Positions 1-6,658 of a DNA stretch of 6,708 nucleotides are shown here, one piece after another. The first letter of the stretch is position 1; every line of letters begins with the position of its first letter. This DNA comes from Bacteroidales bacterium (GTDB lineage: Bacteria > Bacteroidota > Bacteroidia > Bacteroidales > JAOZMU01): NCBI GenBank assembly GCA_029934165.1, contig JAOZMU010000189.1:1-6708 (forward strand). Reading direction: 5' to 3'. The notes beneath the pieces were generated by a model that worked only from the letters and a program-made list of their open reading frames with translations, was not told the DNA's origin and searched no databases. The position numbers were made by a program, and so were the translations under genes.

Positions 1-67
1 AACTAAATCAGGCGTAAGCAAAATTATTAATTATTAATTTTCCATTACTAAGAGTTCTTAAACAAAC

Positions 68-101
68 AAAAAATGCTGTTCGGAAATGAGCAGCATTTTT
101 T
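68..101. terminator. Bidirectional intrinsic terminator
   Basis: A perfect 11-bp stem (AAAAAATGCTG at 68-78, CAGCATTTTTT at 91-101) encloses a 12-nt loop. The 3' arm runs into T's on the plus strand. On the minus strand the stem is followed by TTTTTTGTTTGTT, so it can stop transcription in both directions. It begins 12 bp beyond the stop codon of the minus-strand nuclease-like gene, which suits an end to that operon. It could also terminate a plus-strand gene ending just left of the window. The structure is read directly from the sequence; its function is inferred. Confidence 0.85.
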
Positions 102-112
102 TATCTGAGTGT

Positions 113-730
113 TTATTTTATGGTTGTCGTTGGAATAAATCCTTTTTGGTAGCGGATAATTTTCTCTACACCAAACAGTTGATGAAGTTGATAAACATCG
201 AAAGCAACAAAACTAGATGAGCTATCTTTGTTCTCTTTTATTGGTGCAATTAGCTTATTATCATTTATATACGACCTGTTTATGCCTCGTTTAAGAATAA
301 TATTATCGTTGTCTATCTGTTTCATTAAAACACGTAAATCTACGAATGTGTATTTTATAAAACCAGTAACGCTATTTCGCTTTTCAATAAATTTTGCTCC
401 ATTAGTAATCCCATAAACCAGAAAATCGGCTTCAACTTTATAAAACTCTGATTTTCGTCTGTTTACATGCGAATTTTGGTCGCGACGATAACGTAACGTA
501 CAGTCGTTATATTTTGCGTAGAAACTATCGCGAAAACGTTCCTGAACTTTGATGATTTTGTTAGATGCGTCATGAAACAGATAATCTATACCATTCTGAA
601 TATCAATCTTTTCCATCTCTTCTGCCGACAAAGAAACTTCTTTCCAGCCAAGTTTGTTGTACAAAATTGGGACAGCAAGATTTTGGTGAACAAAATTTGT
701 AAAACTACGGTCATCTACGTATTTTGTCAT
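113..730 (-). CDS. Putative type II restriction endonuclease (PD-(D/E)XK-like), partner of the adjacent methyltransferase
   Basis: This encodes a 205-residue soluble protein with no signal peptide or membrane segment. I do not recognise a named family, but the layout fits a small PD-(D/E)XK nuclease. Asp49 (in NGIDYLF) precedes a beta-strand-like KIIKVQERFRD, so Gln63-x-Arg65 would fill the (D/E)xK position; the Mrr group has a related QxK variant. A basic stretch (YRRD, residues 81-84, then NRRKSEF) and a hydrophobic strand ADFLVYGI (101-108) follow, as expected for the core fold. I chose the ATG at 728-730 because it overlaps the methyltransferase TGA as ATGA, a classic coupling arrangement; an upstream in-frame GTG at 754 would add 8 residues. 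The position behind a DNA methyltransferase supports a restriction role. The cleavage activity and recognition site are unknown. It could instead be an R-M accessory protein. Confidence 0.72.
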   Translation of the reverse strand: MTKYVDDRSFTNFVHQNLAVPILYNKLGWKEVSLSAEEMEKIDIQNGIDYLFHDASNKIIKVQERFRDSFYAKYNDCTLRYRRDQNSHVNRRKSEFYKVEADFLVYGITNGAKFIEKRNSVTGFIKYTFVDLRVLMKQIDNDNIILKRGINRSYINDNKLIAPIKENKDSSSSFVAFDVYQLHQLFGVEKIIRYQKGFIPTTTIK

Positions 731-2133
731 TTCTTGAAAATATTTTGTGTACACTTCATTACTTGAACACCAGTCTTTTGTGCGCTTTTTGCATTTATTT
801 TCTCAATCACTTTTCTGATGCGCGCAATGGTAATATCGAACACGGTTTCAAAATCTTCTTTATATTGCTTATTTTCAGGCGTATAAGTTTCGTCAAGTTG
901 AACACAGATGAATTTTCGATTTGTACTTTGTTCTTCGTTTACCTCTAAAACTGCCTGCGCGGTTGTTCCTGAACCTGCAAAAAAATCCAATATAATGTCG
1001 TCATTATCAGTGATTTGCTTGACAAGAAATTTTATTAATTCAGGAGGTTTCGGATATTTGAACGGACTTCCTTTGGGGAATAGCTTTTTCATTTCCTTTG
1101 TCCCGTGCGAAGTTAAAATCCCTTGAATCAGGGAACTAACAGGTTTTAGTTTGCTCCGAAGCTCTTTTTTGTATTTTTTCAACAAAAACCGCTTGCCTTT
1201 TTTGGGCGGAAATACCATTTTCCCAGATTTCGACCATTCGTCAATTCGCTTAGGCGAAAATGCCCAATATCGACCTTCTGGTGGATAATAAACCTCTCCA
1301 GTAATAGGATTATTTATCGGAAACCGATAGTTTTCGTTTCCGCTTGCTGCCGAAGGATTATCCGCTATCCAATCTCCATTGGGGTCATTATCAGGGTTTT
1401 TATATTTAGACAAATCTTTCTCGACTCCTTTGAAAGTGCATTTTCCTTTGTTTTTTGCATAAACTAAAATAAATTCATGGTCTGTCGCAAATTTCACTGC
1501 GGCATCATTTGGCGTGGTACGATTTACCCAAATCATTTCTCCAACAAAATTTTTAGAGCCAAATATTTCGTCCATAATGTGTTTCAAATTGAAAACTTCA
1601 TTATCATCAATAGAAACAAATATAACTCCGTCTTCTGTAAGTAGTTGTGCCGCAATGTGAAGGCGCGGATAAATCATTGTTAGCCATTTTGAGTGAAAAT
1701 GCCCATCTGATTTTGTAGCTTTGTTTTTACTATCTTTTTTTCGTATATGCTTGCTGTTATACTCACGTAATGAAACCGAAAATTTATCAGAATAGCCAAA
1801 AACATTATCATTGCCTGTGTTATATGGGGGGTCGATATAAATCATCTTAACAGATTCTTTATGAGACGAATGCAAACAACGAAGCGTTTCTAGGTTTTCT
1901 CCTTCGATTAACAAATGTCCGCTATCTGTCGGTGCTATGCTCTTTGCTTTATCGGGTGTTAATTCACACGATGTCAGTAAATTACATTGGTTAACTGCTT
2001 CGTTGCGTTCTGGCCAATGAAGCCCAAATTCAGTTTTTTCGAGAATAGAAATTAGTTTTCCATAATCTAAATTATCTTGCTCAAAAGCGTCTGGAATAAG
2101 CTCCTTTAGTTTTTGTACGTTTTTGTTATTCAT
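727..2133 (-). CDS. Site-specific adenine DNA methyltransferase (beta class, type III Mod-like)
   Basis: This 468-residue protein is predicted to transfer a methyl group from S-adenosylmethionine to adenine N6 in a specific DNA site. The catalytic motif DPPY (101-104, followed by NTGND) comes first and the AdoMet-binding motif FAGSGTT (385-391) comes last. This is the beta-class order seen in type III Mod subunits and many type II enzymes. Other recognisable parts are GVIFVSIDD (169-177), HEFILVYAKNK (219-229), PKPPELI (361-367, motif X-like) and FICVQLDE (408-415) after motif I. The variable stretch at about 200-345 is the likely target-recognition region. The N-terminal KTEFGLHWPERNEAV resembles the Mod N-terminal region. 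It is shorter than typical type III Mod proteins (about 550-650 residues), and no Res helicase gene follows, so a type II system is more likely. The gene looks intact, starts with ATG and has no Shine-Dalgarno sequence. Its stop overlaps the start of the nuclease-like gene. Confidence 0.93.
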   Translation of the reverse strand: MNNKNVQKLKELIPDAFEQDNLDYGKLISILEKTEFGLHWPERNEAVNQCNLLTSCELTPDKAKSIAPTDSGHLLIEGENLETLRCLHSSHKESVKMIYIDPPYNTGNDNVFGYSDKFSVSLREYNSKHIRKKDSKNKATKSDGHFHSKWLTMIYPRLHIAAQLLTEDGVIFVSIDDNEVFNLKHIMDEIFGSKNFVGEMIWVNRTTPNDAAVKFATDHEFILVYAKNKGKCTFKGVEKDLSKYKNPDNDPNGDWIADNPSAASGNENYRFPINNPITGEVYYPPEGRYWAFSPKRIDEWSKSGKMVFPPKKGKRFLLKKYKKELRSKLKPVSSLIQGILTSHGTKEMKKLFPKGSPFKYPKPPELIKFLVKQITDNDDIILDFFAGSGTTAQAVLEVNEEQSTNRKFICVQLDETYTPENKQYKEDFETVFDITIARIRKVIEKINAKSAQKTGVQVMKCTQNIFKK

Positions 2134-2205
2134 TACGATAGATTGGTTTTTTATTTTCCAGATTTTGTTTTGGTGAATTTATCTATTAGTCAGAATAACA
2201 AATGT

Positions 2206-2910
2206 TTACGGCGCATCAAAGATTACATCTTCAATTTCTGGATTTAATAAGCAGCCTTCTATTATTGTTCGTGCCAATTCGTTTCCGCTTAGTTTTACTA
2301 CGATTAAAAACGGAAGAGCTACATCGTTTACGTAGTTATAATTACTATACTCTGTCTCAATTTCAATGGTCATTTCTCCGTGTTTAATTAGAGTAAGTGT
2401 TTTGACAATTATAAAGCTCTCCTTATCAATGAAAAATTGCTTTGTAATACCATCACTTTTTTGCAATTCGAGGCAATAATTATCGACATCTTCTGTGTCA
2501 ATAGTTTTTAGTGATAAGTATTTTGTCTTCCATCGAATCAATTCTCCTTCAATGTCTAAGCGGTCGTTTAGAAGCATAAGTTGCACTGGCTCAAGAGCTT
2601 GAGGAGTCGCCGAAACCCAAGGCATTATACTCCACGATTTTTCTTTGCCAATGGATTGAATCATTTTACTTCCTTGCATTACGCCCTCAAGTCTGTAATA
2701 TTTATTGTCCTTGAGAAACTGTTTGTACTTTATTTCCATACCACTTTGTACCACTTTTCCACTATCAATTCGGGTGCGTATCGTTTTGTCTTTAAGCCCA
2801 ATAGCTTCAATATAAGAGTTGACTATGGAGTCGGTTGAAATACTGGTCTTTTGTGCTACTGAATAAGTGCATAAAGCAAATAATAAAATAATACTTATTG
2901 CTAATTTCAT
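2206..2910 (-). CDS. Secreted LolA-like protein (outer membrane lipoprotein-sorting protein family)
   Basis: This 234-residue protein begins with a signal peptide: Lys2, a hydrophobic core at about 3-14, and a likely signal peptidase I cut after SVA (17-19), leaving Gln20 first. Cys14 is not in a lipobox, so a soluble periplasmic protein is expected. The mature part has the pattern of the Bacteroidota LolA-like family: a helix with SYIEAIG (32-38), then alternating short strands with YYRLEGVMQG (71-80), SWSIMPW (92-98), YCLELQKSDG (145-154), QFFIDKESF (158-166), EYSNYNYVNDVALPF (187-201) and a final NPEIEDVIFDAP. True LolA carries lipoproteins from the inner to the outer membrane. Many of these paralogues are named by fold only, so the cargo is unknown. 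It is the first gene downstream of the promoter at 3063-3093. It has no evident tie to the R-M genes except strand and proximity. Confidence 0.8.
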   Translation of the reverse strand: MKLAISIILLFALCTYSVAQKTSISTDSIVNSYIEAIGLKDKTIRTRIDSGKVVQSGMEIKYKQFLKDNKYYRLEGVMQGSKMIQSIGKEKSWSIMPWVSATPQALEPVQLMLLNDRLDIEGELIRWKTKYLSLKTIDTEDVDNYCLELQKSDGITKQFFIDKESFIIVKTLTLIKHGEMTIEIETEYSNYNYVNDVALPFLIVVKLSGNELARTIIEGCLLNPEIEDVIFDAP

Positions 2911-2957
2911 AATATTACGTTTTAAAATTAATTAATAATTTGTTTTTTGTTTAAGTA

Positions 2958-2970
2958 AGGTCTAAGACCT
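2958..2970. promoter_or_regulatory. 13-bp palindrome in the leader of the minus-strand operon
   Basis: AGGTC-TAA-GACCT is a perfect 5-bp inverted repeat around three bases; reading AGGTCT-A-AGACCT gives six pairs. It lies 48 bp upstream of the LolA-like start codon and about 90 bp downstream of the predicted promoter. On the plus strand it is followed by ATTTTTT, which would suit a weak terminator for rightward transcription. On the minus strand it would sit in the 5' leader as a small hairpin or operator. The symmetry is visible; any role is inference. Confidence 0.35.
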
Positions 2971-3062
2971 ATTTTTTATGAAACGTTTAAGCTGTGAATT
3001 AACAACTTAGGTTAATAAAAAGCGTAAGAACTTTTGTAAGAGTACTTACTTATCTTGTTTAG

Positions 3063-3093
3063 CAAATATAGCTTATAGTTTGGTACTTGCAAA
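3063..3093 (-). promoter_or_regulatory. Bacteroidota-type promoter for the minus-strand operon
   Basis: On the minus strand, TTTG (3090-3093) is followed by a 19-nt spacer and TATATTTG (3063-3070). This fits the Bacteroidota primary sigma factor consensus of a -33 TTTG element and a -7 TAnnTTTG element exactly, including spacing. Transcription would start at about 3055-3058 and run left into the LolA-like gene with a leader of about 145 nt, then plausibly through the methyltransferase and nuclease-like genes, which have no equally good promoter of their own. Confidence 0.7.
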
Positions 3094-3100
3094 ATAAAGC

Positions 3101-3160
3101 CAGATTTTAATTGCATTGAACTGCTATCCGAACTTGATAGCAGAACTTTTAATGCATCTG
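3101..3160. repeat. 60-bp nested inverted repeat upstream of the promoter
   Basis: Three pairs of complementary arms share one centre. The outer pair is CAGAT (3101-3105) with ATCTG (3156-3160). The middle pair is GCATT (3113-3117) with AATGC (3151-3155). The inner pair is CTGCTATC (3121-3128) with GATAGCAG (3136-3143), closing a 7-nt loop. In total 18 base pairs form, separated by internal loops. The right edge of the promoter at 3093 lies 7 bp from the dyad, which places its centre about 70 bp upstream of the predicted start site. It may be a binding site for an upstream regulator or a folded RNA element if transcribed. No T-run follows the stem in either direction, so a simple terminator is less likely. 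Confidence 0.55.
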
Positions 3161-3376
3161 TATAAATACACATTAAACAAGTTTTAACTTTTCGGAAAAT
3201 AATCTTATCTTGCGCTTCTCCTTTTACCCAATCAGGCTTTAGTAAATTAAAAGAGTGCCTACACAAATAATTATAATAAAATTTTACGGAAAAATAAAGG
3301 AGACCGTGATTCAAGTTACTGAATTACAATTCCTAACACAAGGCTGAACGAATTTCTGGTATAAAAAATAAACCGC

Positions 3377-6300
3377 ATGAAAAAATCTGACAACTTTTTC
3401 CCTTTACCTTTGCCAAATCTATTGAAATTGGTTTTAAAACAAGCAGATACAAACGAAATTTTAAATATCCCAAAAAAACTTTGGTTTACACCAGACGAAG
3501 CGCATCCGTGGCGTACAAAACGTTTCGGACAAACTCTGGATAGTCCGTTAGGGCTTGCGGCTGGACCTCATACGCAATTAGCGCAAAACATTGTTGCCGC
3601 TTGGCTAACAGGTGCGCGTTATGTCGAGTTGAAAACCGTGCAAACCCTTGACGAATTGGAGGTTTCAAAACCTTGTATAGATATGCAAGACGAGGGCTAC
3701 AATTGCGAATGGTCTCAGGAGTTGAAGATAAAGGAAAGTGTTGACGAGTATTTAAACGCATGGATAATTATTCATATACTTAAACATAAATTTGGACACA
3801 ATGGCGATTTAGGCACAATTTTTAACATGAGCGTTGGGTATAATCTCGAAGGAATTTTGAAAGAGAATGTTCAATGGTTTTTTGATAAACTAAAAAATTG
3901 TAGTGCTGAAAAAGCATTGAAAATAAAGGAGATACAAACAATTTACCCGGAAATTGTCAATATTAATATTCCTGATTGTATAAGTGATAATATCACCTTA
4001 TCTACCATGCACGGTTGTCCGCCCGAAGAAATTGAGGCAATTGGCAAATACCTCATCGAAAAAAAGAAATTGCATACAACTATCAAGCTGAATCCTACTC
4101 TTTTAGGACACAAAAAGTTGTACTACATTCTGAATGAAAAGTGTGGATTTTCGACCGAAGTTCCTATGCAGGCTTTTGAACACGATTTGAAATATCAAGA
4201 TGCAATAAATCTAATAAAATCGTTGCAAAAATCTGCCGAAATAAACGAAGTATTTTTTGGATTGAAACTTACCAACACTCTGGAAAACAATAATATAAAA
4301 GATGTTTTTGAGTCCTCGAATGAGATGATGTATATGAGCGGAAGAGCATTGCACCCAATTTCGATAAATGTTGCAGCTTTGTTGCAAAAAGAGTTCAACG
4401 GAAAATTGGATATTTCGTTTTCTGGAGGTGCAGATGCTTATAATGTCGCTGATATTTTATCTACTGGTATTAAGCCAATTACGATGAGTACCGATGTTTT
4501 GAAACCGGGTGGTTATGGTCGGTTGGCTCAGTATTTCGATTCGATGAAAAAAGTATTCGATAGTTCTGAGGCTAAGGATATTAACTCATTAATTGCAGCA
4601 AAAAATAAATCTGGAAAAGTTGGACAAGATGCTGCACTCGAAAACCTAATTGCTTATGCTGAATCTTCGATTGAAAATAAGGCTTACCATAAAACACAAA
4701 TTGCCGAACTGAGTATAAAAACTAATCGTAAACTTGAAGAGTTCGACTGTATTGCAGCTCCTTGTGAAGCGACTTGTCCGGCACATCAAAATATACCTGG
4801 GTATTTGAATGCGGTTGCTAATGAAGATTTCCAAACGGCAGCTCGCATTATCATGGATACAAATCCGTTACCTACAATTACTGGTATTGTTTGCGACCAT
4901 CAGTGTACTACAAAATGTACACGCATAAATTATGATAACCCAGTACAAATCAGAGAGGTAAAGAACTTTGTTGCTAAAAGTGCTTCCTTATTAGATGTTT
5001 TGCCAACAAAATCAGAATCGAATGGAAAGAAAGTTGCAATAATTGGAGCTGGTCCATCTGGCTTATCTTGCGCTTACTACTTGATAATGAATGGTTTTGA
5101 GGTCAATGTTTACGAAGAAAAATCATTTGCAGGCGGTATGGCATCTGGTGCAATTCCAGAATTTAGGCTCGACAATAAATCTATAAAGGCAGATGTAGAA
5201 CGTTTGCAAAAATATGGAGTCCAAATTCACTTTAACACCAAAGTAGATAAGGAGTTATACACAGAGTTATACGAAAAAAGCGATTATTTGTATCTAGCTA
5301 TCGGAGCGGCGGCTTCGCGTAAACTTGCAATTAATGGCATTGATACTAAGGGAGTTATAGAACCACTTGATTTTCTTTTAAAAGTACGAAAAGGCGAGAA
5401 ACCAAATATTGGCAAAAAAGTAGCAGTAATTGGTGGTGGAAATACAGCCATGGATGCCGCACGAACTGCATGGCGACTTGTTGGAGACGGTGGTGATGTT
5501 ACGATAATATACAGACGTACTATTTCTCAAATGCCAGCCGATTTTGATGAAATTCAAGCTGTTATCGACGAAGGAGTAACAATCTGCGAACTTACATCGC
5601 CGGTGGAAGTTGTTTCGGATAATGGGGTTGTCAAGTCGTTGCGCTGCGAAAAGATGCAACTGTCTGAAAAAGACAGCAGTGGACGTGCTAGACCTGTTCG
5701 CATCGAAAATTCTGAATTTGATATAGAATTTGATACAATTATTCCTGCAATTGGACAAGATGTAGTCGTGGATTTTATTGATAATGAGGCAATTGAAAAT
5801 AATGAGAAAATTTATGAAACAAAAATCGCTAAATTATTTGTTGGCGGCGATGCAATGCGTGGAGGTGCTACCGTAATCAGTGCTATTGCCGATGGACGTT
5901 ACGTTGCAGACAAAATGATGAAAGCTGCTGGTATCGAAAAAAAATCTAGCGTAGAGACAAAACGAAACGCCATTACTAATGATGTTTTGATGGTGAAACG
6001 AGCAAAGCGACAGTTTTCGACAGCACACCATAGCCACATTTCTTTGAAGCGCGATTTTAAACTGATTAATAGCGAATTAACAAAAAAACAAGCAATTGAA
6101 GAGGCAAAACGTTGCCTGTTTTGTGATGAAATTTGCAATATTTGCGTAACTGTTTGTCCGAATATCGCGAATTATGCTTATGAAATTGAAACCGGCAATT
6201 ATCCTGTTTATCAAATCAAAGCACGTGGTGAAGAAATACTTTCACAAGTAATGGGTGATATTACTTTTTCTCAGAAAAATCAAGTGCTTAATATTGCCAA

Positions 6301-6658
6301 TTGGTGTAACGAATGCGGAAACTGTAACACTTTTTGCCCGACAGCAGATGCCCCATATTTATCCAAACCAAGGCTACATCTTACCAAAGAAAGTTTCGAG
6401 GCAGTTGAAAATGGCTATTTGTACGATAATGGCATTGACGGAAAAGCAATTCTCTGTAAATTAGATGGGCAAAGATATGTTCTGATTGAAAGAAATGCCG
6501 AATATTGGTTGGTTACCGGAAATTGGCAAATCGTTATAAATAAGGAGACTAAAAAACCAGTATCGGTTAATTTTTACGACCAAGCTAAAGTTGATGAGGC
6601 AAATACGACAATATTTCCAAAGTTGTATCACATTTTGACCGCAGCAATTAAACTTTAG
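3377..6658 (+). CDS. YgfK-type Fe-S flavoprotein (putative selenate reductase / purine-catabolism oxidoreductase subunit)
   Basis: This 1093-residue cytoplasmic protein matches YgfK from memory of the E. coli protein (about 1030 residues). Shared blocks include AAGPHTQLAQNIV (61-73), FNMSVGYNLEGI (149-160), STMHGCPP (209-216), KLNPTLLG (237-244) and STDVLKPGGY (371-380). Domains in order: a dihydroorotate-dehydrogenase-like barrel (about 1-400); a GltD-like N-terminal Fe-S domain with Cys458, 463, 467, 506, 510 and 514; and an FAD/NAD(P)H module with GAGPSG (557-562), GGGNTA (686-691) and FVGGD (821-825). It ends with two ferredoxin motifs, Cys916/920/923/927 and Cys977/980/983/987. It is predicted to move electrons between NAD(P)H, flavin and Fe-S centres to a partner or substrate. 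In enterobacteria the family is tied to selenate reduction and anaerobic urate/purine use; neither can be confirmed here. The ATG is preceded by an in-frame TAA at 3362-3364, which fixes the N-terminus. The linker between the two ferredoxin motifs appears about 25 residues longer than in E. coli. Confidence 0.93.
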   Translation: MKKSDNFFPLPLPNLLKLVLKQADTNEILNIPKKLWFTPDEAHPWRTKRFGQTLDSPLGLAAGPHTQLAQNIVAAWLTGARYVELKTVQTLDELEVSKPCIDMQDEGYNCEWSQELKIKESVDEYLNAWIIIHILKHKFGHNGDLGTIFNMSVGYNLEGILKENVQWFFDKLKNCSAEKALKIKEIQTIYPEIVNINIPDCISDNITLSTMHGCPPEEIEAIGKYLIEKKKLHTTIKLNPTLLGHKKLYYILNEKCGFSTEVPMQAFEHDLKYQDAINLIKSLQKSAEINEVFFGLKLTNTLENNNIKDVFESSNEMMYMSGRALHPISINVAALLQKEFNGKLDISFSGGADAYNVADILSTGIKPITMSTDVLKPGGYGRLAQYFDSMKKVFDSSEAKDINSLIAAKNKSGKVGQDAALENLIAYAESSIENKAYHKTQIAELSIKTNRKLEEFDCIAAPCEATCPAHQNIPGYLNAVANEDFQTAARIIMDTNPLPTITGIVCDHQCTTKCTRINYDNPVQIREVKNFVAKSASLLDVLPTKSESNGKKVAIIGAGPSGLSCAYYLIMNGFEVNVYEEKSFAGGMASGAIPEFRLDNKSIKADVERLQKYGVQIHFNTKVDKELYTELYEKSDYLYLAIGAAASRKLAINGIDTKGVIEPLDFLLKVRKGEKPNIGKKVAVIGGGNTAMDAARTAWRLVGDGGDVTIIYRRTISQMPADFDEIQAVIDEGVTICELTSPVEVVSDNGVVKSLRCEKMQLSEKDSSGRARPVRIENSEFDIEFDTIIPAIGQDVVVDFIDNEAIENNEKIYETKIAKLFVGGDAMRGGATVISAIADGRYVADKMMKAAGIEKKSSVETKRNAITNDVLMVKRAKRQFSTAHHSHISLKRDFKLINSELTKKQAIEEAKRCLFCDEICNICVTVCPNIANYAYEIETGNYPVYQIKARGEEILSQVMGDITFSQKNQVLNIANWCNECGNCNTFCPTADAPYLSKPRLHLTKESFEAVENGYLYDNGIDGKAILCKLDGQRYVLIERNAEYWLVTGNWQIVINKETKKPVSVNFYDQAKVDEANTTIFPKLYHILTAAIKL

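Larger units (their letters stand above)
2911..3376. other. Divergent intergenic region between the LolA-like gene and ygfK
   Basis: This is 466 bp of very A+T-rich DNA without a convincing gene. It contains a consensus Bacteroidota promoter facing left (3063-3093), a short palindrome (2958-2970), a small hairpin (GTAAG at 3036-3040 pairing with CTTAC at 3045-3049) and a large nested dyad (3101-3160). A 100-codon minus-strand open frame at 3012-3314 is judged spurious: it starts with TTG, has no ribosome-binding signal and overlaps the promoter. The ygfK promoter should also lie here, but I cannot identify it with confidence. Confidence 0.7.

Noticed and set aside
20..41. AAAATTATTAATTATTAATTTT near the left edge, similar to A+T-rich stretches near 2930 and 6670, as a repeat family
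   Set aside because: The similarity is limited to short AT words (for example CAAAATTATTAA), which are expected by chance in this composition.
1617..1624. TATATTTG on the minus strand inside the methyltransferase as an internal promoter
   Set aside because: There is no TTTG about 19 nt upstream, so the -7-like match alone is probably chance in A+T-rich DNA.
1826..1831. G6 run within the DPPY codons of the methyltransferase as a phase-variation tract
   Set aside because: Six bases is short for phase-variable slippage, and the run is explained by the proline codons of the catalytic motif.
3055..3082. Rightward promoter for ygfK (TTG at 3055-3057, TATAGTTTG at 3074-3082)
   Set aside because: The -7 element has the wrong internal spacing (TAnnnTTTG) and the gap of 16 nt is short.
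3012..3314. 100-codon minus-strand open frame
   Set aside because: It begins with TTG, has no ribosome-binding signal, overlaps the consensus promoter and the dyad, and its translation resembles no family I know.
3306..3347. Possible 13-codon leader peptide (GTG start) after AAGGAG, just before ygfK
   Set aside because: The spacing from AAGGAG to GTG is only 3 nt, the other genes here do not use Shine-Dalgarno sites, and the codons show no attenuation-like bias.
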